From: an uncultured Sphingomonadaceae bacterium
GTDB taxonomy: Bacteria > Pseudomonadota > Alphaproteobacteria > Sphingomonadales > Sphingomonadaceae
Reading direction: 5' to 3'
Assembly: GCA_937996655.1 (NCBI GenBank)
Contig: CALKUK010000012.1
Location: forward strand, 248,001 to 312,000
DNA: 64,000 nt
Shown here: positions 1 to 8,394 of the stretch, piece by piece
Position numbering within the stretch: the first letter of the stretch is position 1
Layout: every line of letters begins with the position of its first letter
Program-made: the position numbers and the translations under genes
Notes under the pieces: model-generated
Seen by the model: the letters and a program-made list of their open reading frames with translations, nothing else
Told to the model about the DNA's origin: nothing
Database searches by the model: none

Positions 1-249
1 CAGGCGCTTGCCCCAACGTGTGTACGTTCGGTCACTCATGTGGCCGATGACGGGATCAACAAAGGCATCAATAAACAGCGCCAGCATCAGCGCGGCGGAC
101 ACCATCGTCGCCTCGAGCCCCAGCACCTGATTGTAAAACAGGAGGAGGAAGGTCGAAAACCCGTTGTCCTTCACACCATAAGCAACGCTGCCCAGGCCGT
201 GGACAAGCTTCAGCCGAAGCGGAAGCTTGTCCTCAAGCTGTGCGGTCAT
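1..249 (-). CDS. GPH/MFS-type sugar:cation symporter, N-terminal part only
   Basis: The reverse strand reads MTAQLEDKLPLRLKLVHGLG, then a first hydrophobic helix and the segment PVIGHMSDRTYTRWGKR. That segment is the loop signature of the glycoside-pentoside-hexuronide:cation symporter branch of MFS (MFS_2). About 83 residues are present and the rest lies beyond base 1. The start ATG (249-247) overlaps the stop of the upstream SDR in an ATGA arrangement, so the two are translationally coupled. A transporter sitting in a lipid/acyl-CoA catabolic operon may import the substrate, but the substrate cannot be read from this fragment. Confidence 0.8.
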   Translation of the reverse strand, partial: MTAQLEDKLPLRLKLVHGLGSVAYGVKDNGFSTFLLLFYNQVLGLEATMVSAALMLALFIDAFVDPVIGHMSDRTYTRWGKRL

Positions 250-1091
250 CCCTGTGGGGCGTCAACATAGGCTTGCAAGGCGTCGAACAGGCCCGGTGCC
301 TCGGGGTTCCAGCTGTGCGGCTGACCCGTGGTGATGCCGCCATCAACGACGAAGTGGGTGCCGGTAATGAAGCCTGCTTCCTTAGAGGCAAGGAAAGCGA
401 CCATGTTCGCAATGTCCTCCGGGCGGCCGCCGCGCTTTACCGGCTGGGTGTGGTTGGCGATTTCCCAGATGATCTTATTGGCTTCGTCGCGCTTGTCCTC
501 CGGCACCTCCATCGATGACGCAAAAATGTTCGTCTGGATGAAGCCGGGGCAGATCGCGTTCATGCGGATATTGTGCTTGGCGAGATCTGTCGCACCGACC
601 TTGGTCAGGTGGATGACGGCGCCTTTGGCAACGGCATAAGCGGTGGGGGAATAGCCCGCGCCCAGCCCGGCGACGCTGGCGGTGTTGATGATGGCGGCGC
701 CCTCACGGCCGATCATGTGCGGCACAGCATAGCGCACGCCCATCGCGACTGAACGGAGCAGCAGGTCCATCGTCCGGTCCCAGCCTTCGGGTTCAATCTC
801 TTCAATCGGCGCCTTGTCACCGCCCGCGCCGGCATTGTTGAAGACAACGTCGATGCCGCCCGTCTTTTCGGCCGCAAAGTCCATCAGTGCCTTGATGTCG
901 GCGGTATTGCAGACATCAGTGCGCTTGAAGAAAATCTTGCCGTTAGAGGTGGCGGCCAGATCTTCGCCGCCCTTTTCATCAATATCGCCAGCGATGACGG
1001 TCGCGCCTTCTTGCGCGAAAAGCAGGCAGGTCGCCTTGCCAATGCCTGATGCAGCGCCTGTGATGACGACGGTTTTGCCTGCGAATCTCAT
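246..1091 (-). CDS. SDR family oxidoreductase (classical, NAD-type)
   Basis: A 281-residue classical short-chain dehydrogenase. It has the cofactor motif TGAASGIG (residues 11-18), Asp36 after strand beta-2 (favouring NAD over NADP), NNAG (85-88) and the catalytic Ser139, Tyr152 and Lys156. The C-terminus has the usual GTHFVVDGG. The chosen ATG is preceded by a GGAGAGA ribosome site; longer in-frame extensions upstream run into the promoter and are not supported. It likely oxidises a secondary alcohol of a catabolic intermediate. It is divergent from the acyl-CoA dehydrogenase operon and followed with overlap by a symporter gene. The substrate is unknown. Confidence 0.9.
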   Translation of the reverse strand: MRFAGKTVVITGAASGIGKATCLLFAQEGATVIAGDIDEKGGEDLAATSNGKIFFKRTDVCNTADIKALMDFAAEKTGGIDVVFNNAGAGGDKAPIEEIEPEGWDRTMDLLLRSVAMGVRYAVPHMIGREGAAIINTASVAGLGAGYSPTAYAVAKGAVIHLTKVGATDLAKHNIRMNAICPGFIQTNIFASSMEVPEDKRDEANKIIWEIANHTQPVKRGGRPEDIANMVAFLASKEAGFITGTHFVVDGGITTGQPHSWNPEAPGLFDALQAYVDAPQG

Positions 1092-1185
1092 GTCTCTCTC
1101 CTTATATTTGAGGACCATCCTGTCGCTGCAAAGGCGCGCGGTCAACGCGTTCGCGCCTAACGCTACGGAAAGCAGCGCCCTTAAG

Positions 1186-1201
1186 TTGACGCTTGCGTAA
1201 A
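1186..1201. promoter_or_regulatory. Candidate operator (TTTACGTTTACGTAAA-like)
   Basis: The sequence TTGACGCTTGCGTAAA matches a TTTACGTTTACGTAAA palindrome at 13 of 16 positions. It lies between the divergent SDR gene and the acyl-CoA dehydrogenase operon, about 47 bases before the latter's likely start. Similar sites occur at 6793-6808 and 12713-12728. The form resembles operators of LiuR-type MerR regulators of acyl-CoA catabolism. The regulator itself is not in this window. Confidence 0.45.
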
Positions 1202-1247
1202 GGAGCGCGGCGGACTTAGACAGGGTGCCAGAAATTAGGAGATGACG

Positions 1248-2408
1248 ATGACTGACCTCGATACGTTCCGGAAGGAAGCTCGGGCTTGGCTGGAGGCCAA
1301 TTGTCCGCCTGAAATGCGCCAACCTGCAAAGTCGGATGATGATGTGTGCTGGGGCGGCCGCAATTGGGTGTTTTCGTCTCCTGCCCAAAAGCAGTGGCTA
1401 GAGGTGATGGCCGCCAAGGGCTGGACCGTCCCCGATTGGCCTGTTGCCTATGGCGGCGGCGGTTTGACGGCGGAAGAGACCAAGGCCCTGAGGCAGGAGA
1501 TGGCCAAGCTCGGTTGTCGCTCACCGCTGAACAGCTTTGGCATCTGGATGCTCGGACCAGCCCTTTTGAAGTTCGGCACTGAAGAACAGAAGCTGCATTA
1601 TTTGCCGCAGATCGCGCGCGGCGAAATCCGCTGGTGCCAGGGCTATTCGGAACCGGGTTCGGGCTCTGACCTCGTCTCGCTCCAGACCTTTGGCGAAGAC
1701 AAGGGCGATCATTGGGTCGTCAATGGCCAGAAAATCTGGACGAGCTACGCCGACAAGGCGGACTGGATCTTCTGCCTTGTCCGCACCAACAAGGAAGACA
1801 AATATCACGGCATCAGCTTCCTTTTGTTCGACATGACGACACCGGGTGTGTCGACCAAGCCGATTTTGCTGATTTCCGGCGCGTCGCCTTTCTGCGAAAC
1901 TTTCTTCGACAATGTTGTCGTGCCCAAGCACCAGATCGTGGGGGAACTCAACCGAGGTTGGGATGTCGCCAAATATCTGCTCGCGCATGAGCGCGAAATG
2001 ATTTCCGGCATGGGTGGCGATGGCGGCATGGCCTCGCTTGGGTCGTTTTATGCGGACGTGCTCCACGATAACCCCGTGCTCCGTGCGGAAATGGCGATGT
2101 TCGAGGTCGAAAACCTTGCTTATCGCGCCCATTCCGAACGCTTTATGGATGAATGGAAGACGGGGCGTGCGCATCCGGCCTATTCCAACCTGATGAAATA
2201 TGTCGGGACGGAGCTGAACAAGAAGCGTCACGAAATTGTGATGGCGGCCGGTGGCTCTGATGCGCTGGAATGGGAAAGTGCCCGCACCAATGGCGGCGCG
2301 CGTCCGCGCGCATGGTTGCGCACCAAAGCCAACAGCATCGAAGGCGGCACGAGTGAGGTTATGCTCAACGTCGTGTCCAAGCGTATTCTCGAAATGCCGG
2401 GGGCCTGA
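1248..2408 (+). CDS. Acyl-CoA dehydrogenase family protein, subunit 1
   Basis: A 386-residue FAD-dependent acyl-CoA dehydrogenase. The N-terminal helical domain is followed by the FAD/substrate segment QGYSEPGSGSDL and VNGQKIWTSYA of the middle beta domain. The C-terminal helical domain ends near SIEGGTSEVMLNVVSKRILE. Where medium-chain enzymes have the catalytic Glu in IYEGT, this one reads IEGGT, so the base is displaced or located elsewhere. ATG 1248 is preferred over ATG 1242 because AGGAG (1237-1241) sits six bases before it. The next gene, three bases after the stop, encodes a second and different ACAD. Paired genes of about 380 residues are typical of heterotetrameric ACADs of sterol, bile acid or other bulky side-chain CoA esters. 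That substrate class is an inference. Confidence 0.9.
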   Translation: MTDLDTFRKEARAWLEANCPPEMRQPAKSDDDVCWGGRNWVFSSPAQKQWLEVMAAKGWTVPDWPVAYGGGGLTAEETKALRQEMAKLGCRSPLNSFGIWMLGPALLKFGTEEQKLHYLPQIARGEIRWCQGYSEPGSGSDLVSLQTFGEDKGDHWVVNGQKIWTSYADKADWIFCLVRTNKEDKYHGISFLLFDMTTPGVSTKPILLISGASPFCETFFDNVVVPKHQIVGELNRGWDVAKYLLAHEREMISGMGGDGGMASLGSFYADVLHDNPVLRAEMAMFEVENLAYRAHSERFMDEWKTGRAHPAYSNLMKYVGTELNKKRHEIVMAAGGSDALEWESARTNGGARPRAWLRTKANSIEGGTSEVMLNVVSKRILEMPGA

Positions 2409-2411
2409 TCC

Positions 2412-3548
2412 ATGGGACTTTACCACACCGAAGATCAGGCGATGCTAAAGGACAGCGTTGCGCCTTTCCTTGCCGAAAATGGTTCGATCAAGCAGCTGCG
2501 CGCTCTGCGCGACGACAAGGATCCGGTCGGCTTTGCGCGTGACCTCTGGTCACAATTTGCAGAGATGGGCTTGAACGGCATCCTCATCCCCGAAGCCGAA
2601 GGCGGGCTTGGCCTTGGCCATGTTGAGGCGGGCATCGTACTTGAAGAAATTGGCCGTAACCTGACGGCCTCGCCGTTCCTGTCCACTGCTGTTGCGGCGG
2701 TCGAGGCGCTGAAGGCGGCGAGTGCGGACATGCGTGGACAATGGTTCCCCAAGATCGCCGCCGGCGAGGCGGTGATCGGCCTCGCGCTGGATGAGGGCAA
2801 GAAGCACAATCCGGCGGCGACCGCGCTTAAGGCGGAACGCTCCGGCAATGGCTTTAAGCTGACGGGGGCAAAGACCTTTGTCGTCCATGGCCATGTCGCT
2901 GATCTTCTCCTTGTCTCCGCACGCACGGCAGGGGCTGCGGGTGAGGAATCGGGCATCACGCTGTTTGCCGTGCCACGCGACGCGGCGGGGCTGACCACAG
3001 AGGCAGACCGTCTGGTTGATAGCTCCCTGTCCGCGCGCGTGACGCTCGACGGCGTGCAGGTCGATGCCGATGCCGTTATCGGTGAAGTCGATGCCGGTTG
3101 GGTGCCGCTCACCGCGCTGCTCAATGCCGGGAGACTTGGCGCATCAGCAGAGCTGGTGGGCGTCGGCACCGGCGCAATGGACATGACCTTTGACTATCTC
3201 AAGCAGCGCAAGCAGTTCGGGAAAGTCATCGGTGAGTTTCAGGCGCTCCAGCACCGTGCCGCGCATCTCTATGGCGAGATGGAAGGCGCTCGCTCCATCG
3301 TCCTGAAGGCACAGCAGATGCTTGATGATGGCGATCCGCGCGGTGAAATGTTCGTCTCTGCGGCTAAGGCCAAGGCGGCCAAATCCACCAACCTTGCGGT
3401 GCGCGAAGGCGTGCAGATGCATGGCGGCATGGGCATGACCGACGCCTATGACATTGGTCTGTACATGAAGCGCGACCGTGCCCTGAATGAGGTGTTCGGC
3501 GACCTCTATTTCCACGCCGACAAGTTGGCGAAGATGAACGGATATTGA
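2412..3548 (+). CDS. Acyl-CoA dehydrogenase family protein, subunit 2
   Basis: A 378-residue ACAD-fold protein with a short N-terminal domain and a divergent beta domain (TGAKTFVVHGHVADLLLV). It keeps the FAD-binding stretches RKQFGKVIGEFQALQHR and QMHGGMGMTDAYDIG, but has no Glu in the position used as catalytic base by classical ACADs. It follows the first ACAD by three bases and is followed by an SDR whose ATG overlaps its stop. Together with subunit 1 it probably forms an alpha2beta2 enzyme in which FAD is bound at the interface between unlike subunits, as known for steroid ACADs such as the ChsE1-ChsE2 pair. Assignment as a partner subunit is inferred from pairing and length. Confidence 0.88.
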   Translation: MGLYHTEDQAMLKDSVAPFLAENGSIKQLRALRDDKDPVGFARDLWSQFAEMGLNGILIPEAEGGLGLGHVEAGIVLEEIGRNLTASPFLSTAVAAVEALKAASADMRGQWFPKIAAGEAVIGLALDEGKKHNPAATALKAERSGNGFKLTGAKTFVVHGHVADLLLVSARTAGAAGEESGITLFAVPRDAAGLTTEADRLVDSSLSARVTLDGVQVDADAVIGEVDAGWVPLTALLNAGRLGASAELVGVGTGAMDMTFDYLKQRKQFGKVIGEFQALQHRAAHLYGEMEGARSIVLKAQQMLDDGDPRGEMFVSAAKAKAAKSTNLAVREGVQMHGGMGMTDAYDIGLYMKRDRALNEVFGDLYFHADKLAKMNGY

Positions 3549-4342
3549 TGATGGATATTGCAAAGCTGTTTTCGCTTCAGGGCCGTGTGGCCCTGATCAC
3601 CGGCGGGTCGAAGAACCTCGGCAAACACATTGCCGAAGGCTTCATCGCGCAAGGGGCGAAGGTCTACATCACGTCGCGCAAGGCGGACTCCTGCAACGAA
3701 ACGGCCGCCGAACTCGGGCCGAACTGTATTCCATTGCCGATGGATGTCTCGTCGGTGGAAGGCTGCAAAGCACTGGCAGCCGCCTTCGCCGAACGCGAAG
3801 AAAAGCTCGACATTCTTGTGAACAATGCCGGTGCCGCCTGGGGCGCGCCGTTTGAGGACTTCCCCGAAGTGGGCTGGGACAAGGTCATGGACCTGAACGT
3901 CAAAGGCCCCTTCTTCCTGACACAGGCGCTGTATCCGCAATTGAAGGCGGCCGCGTCAAAGGGGCAGCCGGCCAAGGTCATCAACATCGGCTCGATTGAC
4001 GGCATTCGTTTGAACCCTTGGGAAACCTACAGCTATCACGCATCAAAGGCGGCGATCCTGTATCTGACAAAGCGCATGGCGGCGCGGCTGGTGCAGGATC
4101 AGATCAACGTCACGGCCATTGCGCCGGGGGCCTTTGCATCTGACATGAACCGCGCTGCACGCGACCATGCCGATGCGGTGGCGCAGAACATCCCGAACAA
4201 GCGGATCGGTGTCGCAGAAGACATGGCTGCCGCCGCGATCTTCCTCGCCAGCAACGCGGGCAACTATGTCGTCGGGGATACGATTACGGTCGACGGCGGC
4301 GTGGCGCATGCCAATATCGGCTCGCCGAGCATCGACGCATGA
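3548..4342 (+). CDS. SDR family oxidoreductase (probably NADP)
   Basis: A short-chain dehydrogenase of about 264 residues. The glycine motif is TGGSKNLG, with NLG instead of the common GIG, followed by VYITSRKAD, where Arg/Lys after beta-2 suggests NADP(H). Further on are NNAG, the Ser of NIGSIDG, and YHASK carrying catalytic Tyr and Lys. The ATG at 3548 overlaps the stop of the preceding ACAD (TGATG); a second ATG follows at 3551. The 3' end overlaps the serine hydrolase start (ATGA), so 1248-5469 reads as one four-gene operon. It may reduce a keto group or oxidise a hydroxy group of the acyl-CoA intermediate. Its substrate cannot be told from sequence. Confidence 0.9.
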   Translation: MMDIAKLFSLQGRVALITGGSKNLGKHIAEGFIAQGAKVYITSRKADSCNETAAELGPNCIPLPMDVSSVEGCKALAAAFAEREEKLDILVNNAGAAWGAPFEDFPEVGWDKVMDLNVKGPFFLTQALYPQLKAAASKGQPAKVINIGSIDGIRLNPWETYSYHASKAAILYLTKRMAARLVQDQINVTAIAPGAFASDMNRAARDHADAVAQNIPNKRIGVAEDMAAAAIFLASNAGNYVVGDTITVDGGVAHANIGSPSIDA

Positions 4343-5469
4343 GCGTGCAGGGGTTCGCGCAAGACCGCTTCGCTGGGGTGAAGGAGGTTCTTGCCGCGAA
4401 CCTCGCCAGCGGCGCGGACATCGGCGCCTCTTTCTGCGCCACGATTGACGGGGAAACGGTCGTCGACATTTGGGGCGGCCATGCCGACCCTGACCGGACC
4501 CGCGACTGGCAGTCCGACACCATCATCAACGTCTATTCGACGACCAAGACGATGACCGCGCTGACCGCGCTTTTGCTGGCAGACCGGGGGGAGATCGATT
4601 TCGCCAAGCCCGTGGCCCATTATTGGCCGGAATTTGCAGCGAACGGCAAAGAGGGGGTGACGGTCGCCCATCTGATGAGCCACTCGGCCGGTCTCTCTGG
4701 CTGGAAGGAACCGCTCGGCAAGTCTGACTTTTACGATTGGGACAAGTGCACCAGCTTGCTGGCCGCGCAGGCGCCCTTTTGGGAGCCCGGTACCCAGCCC
4801 GGTTACCATGCCGTGACACAGGGCTATCTGGTGGGTGAAGTCGTCCGCCGCGTGACGGGCAAGTCGCTCGGCACTGTGTTCCGTGAAGAGATTGCGGAAC
4901 CCATGGGCGCTGATTTCCATATCGGGCTGCCGCCGTCAGAAGACCACCGCGTGGCAGACCTTTTGCCGCCGCCGCCCAGTGCAGCGATTGGATCAGCTGG
5001 CACATCCGACCTTGTTAAAAACATGGCGATGAACCCAGGCATCGATGTTCTGGAAACACGAACGCGCGACTGGCGTGGTGCTGAAATTCCAGCGGCCGGT
5101 GGCACAGGCAATGCGCGGTCGGTCGCGGAAATCCATACCATTCTCGCCAACGGCGGGATGGCGAAGGGCAAACGCTTCCTGTCTGAAGCCGGATGTCGCA
5201 AACTGCTCGAATGCCAAGTTGAGGGCACCGACCTTATCCTCGGCATCCCCGTGCGCTTCGGCCTTGGTTTTGGCTTGTCGGGCGGCATGACACCGCTGCC
5301 CAATGAGAGTTGCTGCTATTGGGGCGGCTATGGCGGGTCGATCATCATCATCGATATGCAGAACCGCACCACCTACAGCTATGTGATGAACAAGATGGAA
5401 GGCACGACGTCAGGCGATGTGCGCGGCTTTGGTTTGGTGATGGCGGTCATGCAGGCCATGGCGGCCTGA
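4339..5469 (+). CDS. Serine hydrolase, beta-lactamase/esterase EstB family
   Basis: A 376-residue beta-lactamase-fold (class C/DD-peptidase-like) hydrolase without a signal peptide, so probably cytoplasmic. The SxxK pair is Ser67-Lys70 in YSTTK. A later YHAVTQGYLVGEV provides the general-base Tyr, and HSAGLSG is typical of the family. The C-terminal GYGGSIIIID segment replaces the KTG box, as in carboxylesterases such as EstB. It is coupled to the SDR by an ATGA overlap and closes the ACAD-ACAD-SDR operon. The context suggests an esterase or lactonase acting on a pathway intermediate rather than an antibiotic-hydrolysing enzyme. Confidence 0.88.
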   Translation: MSVQGFAQDRFAGVKEVLAANLASGADIGASFCATIDGETVVDIWGGHADPDRTRDWQSDTIINVYSTTKTMTALTALLLADRGEIDFAKPVAHYWPEFAANGKEGVTVAHLMSHSAGLSGWKEPLGKSDFYDWDKCTSLLAAQAPFWEPGTQPGYHAVTQGYLVGEVVRRVTGKSLGTVFREEIAEPMGADFHIGLPPSEDHRVADLLPPPPSAAIGSAGTSDLVKNMAMNPGIDVLETRTRDWRGAEIPAAGGTGNARSVAEIHTILANGGMAKGKRFLSEAGCRKLLECQVEGTDLILGIPVRFGLGFGLSGGMTPLPNESCCYWGGYGGSIIIIDMQNRTTYSYVMNKMEGTTSGDVRGFGLVMAVMQAMAA

Positions 5470-5507
5470 AGTCGTTCAAAGCCATTTAAAACAAGGGGGA
5501 GAGAGAT

Positions 5508-5897
5508 ATGAACATGGTCGCACGGATTTTGGTTGGCATCATGGCGCTGTTTTTTGGCGCAATGGGCGCTGGCTTTTGGCTGAACCTTGAAACGCAGGCT
5601 GCCGGTTTCGGGTTGCAGGGCGCGGTGGAGGCGTCGAACCTCATCGGCCGTATGAGCGTGCGGGCGGACTTTGGGTCCTTCTTCCTGACCATAGGCATTT
5701 TGTGCGCCTATGCTGCTTGGAAGCGATCCGGCTCTGCCGCCGTGGGTGCGGCTCTGCTGTTCGGCCTTGCCCTGCTCGGTCGCTTCATTTCTCTGGCGCT
5801 TGACGGACCTGCGCCGGGTGCAGCGCCGCCGATGGTGGTCGAAGCTGTGAGCGTCGCGATCCTCCTCTGGGCGCGGAGTGTCTGGAAGAAGGCCTAA
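5508..5897 (+). CDS. Small four-helix membrane protein (DUF4345-like)
   Basis: A 129-residue protein with four predicted membrane segments, roughly residues 5-25, 48-68, 73-95 and 105-122. The conserved-looking Arg and Asp (RMSVRADFGSFFL) lie before the second helix. A GGGGGAGAGAG-like ribosome site precedes ATG 5508. The arrangement resembles DUF4345 proteins of unknown function. It lies 38 bases after the serine hydrolase and so may be the last gene of that operon. Its 3' end overlaps the convergent thioesterase gene by four bases. Confidence 0.75.
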   Translation: MNMVARILVGIMALFFGAMGAGFWLNLETQAAGFGLQGAVEASNLIGRMSVRADFGSFFLTIGILCAYAAWKRSGSAAVGAALLFGLALLGRFISLALDGPAPGAAPPMVVEAVSVAILLWARSVWKKA

Positions 5898-6289
5898 CCC
5901 CGGCTCCGGTCCAGCATCACGTTGATCTGGGCCATCGCCACCGGCTTTTCAGGATCGTCCTGCCAAGCCACGGCCTCAATATTGGCGACTCGTTTACCGA
6001 GCCGTTCAATCGTGGCGCGCGCATAGGTCGTCGCCTCGACGGCGCCGCGCATATAGGTCGCGGTCAGGTTGACGGGCTTGATGTGTGGCCGATCATCCGC
6101 GCCAAGCGCTTCGGAGAGCGTGGCATAGGCGACGCTCTCCAACAGGCCCGCCAATGCGCCGCCATGCACGAAGCCGGGACGGCCGCGCACGCCATCTGAA
6201 TAGGGCATTGCAATCACGAGCCGACCATCGGCGTCCCGTTCTGCGGTGAAGCCCATCGTCTGGGCATAGGGTGAGGTTTCGATGCGCAT
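5894..6289 (-). CDS. PaaI-type hotdog thioesterase
   Basis: A 131-residue hotdog-fold protein. The signature PGFVHGGALAGLLESVAYATL contains the HGG element and the helix that carries the active-site acid in PaaI/YdiI-type acyl-CoA thioesterases. It probably hydrolyses CoA thioesters, recycling CoA in the adjacent pathway. The ATG overlaps the stop of the upstream hotdog gene by one base (TGATG). The two unequal hotdog proteins may form a heteromer or act on different chain lengths. Confidence 0.88.
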   Translation of the reverse strand: MRIETSPYAQTMGFTAERDADGRLVIAMPYSDGVRGRPGFVHGGALAGLLESVAYATLSEALGADDRPHIKPVNLTATYMRGAVEATTYARATIERLGKRVANIEAVAWQDDPEKPVAMAQINVMLDRSRG

Positions 6290-6732
6290 CAGCTTGCCGT
6301 AAAGAAATAGGTGCCCGCCACATGGGCGATGGGTTTTTCGGGGTCGCCATCATGCGCGTGTCCCCGGATGAAGGCGATCGATTTGGTGACGTGGTAACAT
6401 TCGCCATGCCCGATCACGGTGTTGCCGGGCCGGGCGGGGCGAAGGTAATCAATGCGCAGATCCAGCGTGGCCTGCGGCTGGAACGTCCCCGTTTTCAGCC
6501 AGATGGACAGGCTGGTGGACATATCCATCAACGTGAAGATGGGTCCCGACGCGAGAATGCGCGTGTCCATATCCGTCACCAATGTCTCGCTATAGGGCAA
6601 GGCGAGCTCACACCAGCCCTCACCATGCGCGTGATATTGTGTTCCGATCAATTTGTTATGGCCATTCTTCGACATGGTCTGGATCAGACGTGCCGGATCA
6701 AATTCGGGCGGAAACTCATTCATGCGCCGCAC
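6289..6732 (-). CDS. Hotdog-fold thioesterase (second copy)
   Basis: A 147-residue hotdog protein: N-terminal extension, then NKLIGTQYHAHGEGWCELALPYS, SGPIFTLMDMSTSLSIW (central helix, with SGPIF in place of HGG), and a C-terminal TVIGHGECYHVTKSIAFIRG strand pair. The loss of the His-Gly-Gly element suggests altered catalysis or a structural role. The start is ambiguous: GTG 6732 has GGAG four bases before it, while ATG 6723 would shorten the product by three residues. It is divergent from the acyl-CoA ligase gene and coupled to the downstream PaaI-type gene. Confidence 0.82.
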   Translation of the reverse strand: MRRMNEFPPEFDPARLIQTMSKNGHNKLIGTQYHAHGEGWCELALPYSETLVTDMDTRILASGPIFTLMDMSTSLSIWLKTGTFQPQATLDLRIDYLRPARPGNTVIGHGECYHVTKSIAFIRGHAHDGDPEKPIAHVAGTYFFTAS

Positions 6733-6792
6733 TTCACTCCATTGGCTCGCGCGTCCCCCTGTGAAGGACGTCAGTTGCTTTTCTCTTCGGCC

Positions 6793-6808
6793 CTAACGTA
6801 AACGTAAA
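6793..6808. promoter_or_regulatory. Candidate operator (TTTACGTTTACGTAAA-like), best copy
   Basis: On the reverse strand the sequence is TTTACGTTTACGTTAG, matching TTTACGTTTACGTAAA at 14 of 16 positions. It lies in the 120-base divergent promoter region between the hotdog pair and the acyl-CoA ligase. This is the strongest of three related sites in the catabolic region, and it could control both directions. Confidence 0.5.
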
Positions 6809-6852
6809 GCATAAAGAATCGAACAAAATTCGAGAGAGGACTGTCACCCGCC

Positions 6853-8394
6853 ATGCATCCCTTTGTTCACGCGAAATCCAATCCGGACAAACCCGCCATC
6901 ATTGTCGCGGAAACCGGCGAAACACGGACCTACCGGCAGCTCGACGATGCGTCGAATAAGGTGGCGCAATTCTTCCGCCAGCGTGGGCTTGGCCATGATG
7001 ATGTGGTTGCCTTCATGCTCGAAAACACACCGGATTATTATAATCTGACCTGGGGTGCCCAGCGCGCTGGGCTGCGCTATGTCTGCATCTCTTCCCGCCT
7101 GACAGCGGATGAGACGGACTATATCCTTGAGAATTCGGGCGCCAAAATCTTCGTGATTTCCGGCAGCCTCGCCGGGCCTGCCGCGCATCTTTCCACACAG
7201 GTGGAGCGCTATTCGCTGGGTGGCCCGGTGGACGGCTATGGCTCATTTGAAGACGCCGTGGCGACGATGCCCGCCGAACCTGTGCCGGATGAGCGCGCGG
7301 GTGTGGACATGCTCTATTCGTCGGGCACGACGGGGCGTCCAAAGGGTGTACGCATTCCGCTGCCCGAAGACCCCGCCATTGATCAGACGAACAGCCTTGT
7401 TGCGCTGGCCATGGGCCTGTTTCGCTTCACGCCGGACAGCGTCTACCTTTCCCCCGCGCCGCTTTATCACGCCGCCCCGCTGCGCTGGTCGATGACGGTG
7501 CACAAGATTGGCGGCACCGTCGTCATGATGAAGAAGTTCGATGCCGAAGGCGCGCTTGCGGCTATCGAAAAATATAAGGCCACGTGCAGCCAATGGGTGC
7601 CCACCCATTTTGTGCGGATGCTGAAATTGCCGGAAGAAGTGCGGACCAAATATGACCTGTCCAGCCTGAACTGCGCCATCCATGCCGCAGCACCTTGTCC
7701 GATGCCGGTCAAGCGCGCGATGATCGACTGGTGGGGTCCGGTGCTTGAGGAATATTATGCCGGGTCCGAAGGCAATGGCTTCACCTATATCGGCTCGGCA
7801 GACTGGCTGCGTCTGGCCGACAAGGAAGGCGCAGGCTCGGTTGGCAAGGCGGTGACGGGCATCGCGCACATCATGGCTGAGGACAATGAAACCGAACTGC
7901 CGCCGCGCAGCGAAGGCACGGTCTTCTTCGAAAGCGACAGCGTGTTTGAATATCATGGCGATGATGAAAAGACGCAGTCGAGCCGCAACTCCAAAGGCTG
8001 GTCGACGCTCGGCGATGTGGGCTGGATGGATGAGGACGGCTATTTGTTCCTCACCGACCGGAAGAGCTTCATGATCATTTCGGGCGGGGTGAACATCTAC
8101 CCGCAGGAGATTGAAAACCACCTCGTCACCCATCCAAAGGTGCAGGACGTCGCCGTCATTGGTGGCCCGCATGAGGAAATGGGTGAGGAAGTGATTGCCG
8201 TCATCCAGCCCGTCGACATGGCCAATGCCAATGACGCGCTGCGTGCAGAGTTGACCGATTATGCCCGCGAAAAGCTCTCAGGCGTGAAGATCCCGCGCCG
8301 CATCGATTTTCTGGCGGAACTGCCGCGGCATGACACGGGCAAGCTCTATAAGCGCCTGCTGCGTGATCAATATTGGGAAAAGGCAAAGAAGTGA
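6853..8394 (+). CDS. Class I adenylate-forming acyl-CoA ligase
   Basis: A 513-residue AMP-dependent CoA ligase. The order is: N-terminal substrate domain; P-loop YSSGTTGRPKGV; aromatic motif YYAGSEGNG; hinge/ribose motif GDVGWMDEDGYLFLTDR; the GGVNIYPQEIE segment; and the catalytic C-terminal Lys in HDTGKLYKR. It converts a carboxylic acid plus ATP and CoA to acyl-CoA, AMP and PPi, the entry step for the surrounding acyl-CoA pathway. The closest general type is FadD3/FadD17-like or caiC-like ligases; the acid is unknown. Its TGA overlaps the GTG of the next gene (GTGA). A shared operator lies about 45-60 bases upstream. Confidence 0.92.
   Translation: MHPFVHAKSNPDKPAIIVAETGETRTYRQLDDASNKVAQFFRQRGLGHDDVVAFMLENTPDYYNLTWGAQRAGLRYVCISSRLTADETDYILENSGAKIFVISGSLAGPAAHLSTQVERYSLGGPVDGYGSFEDAVATMPAEPVPDERAGVDMLYSSGTTGRPKGVRIPLPEDPAIDQTNSLVALAMGLFRFTPDSVYLSPAPLYHAAPLRWSMTVHKIGGTVVMMKKFDAEGALAAIEKYKATCSQWVPTHFVRMLKLPEEVRTKYDLSSLNCAIHAAAPCPMPVKRAMIDWWGPVLEEYYAGSEGNGFTYIGSADWLRLADKEGAGSVGKAVTGIAHIMAEDNETELPPRSEGTVFFESDSVFEYHGDDEKTQSSRNSKGWSTLGDVGWMDEDGYLFLTDRKSFMIISGGVNIYPQEIENHLVTHPKVQDVAVIGGPHEEMGEEVIAVIQPVDMANANDALRAELTDYAREKLSGVKIPRRIDFLAELPRHDTGKLYKRLLRDQYWEKAKK

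Noticed and set aside
1092..1388. N-terminal extension of the first SDR
   Set aside because: It runs through the divergent promoter and operator and into the start of the acyl-CoA dehydrogenase gene; the ATG at 1091 has a good ribosome site and starts the family's fold.
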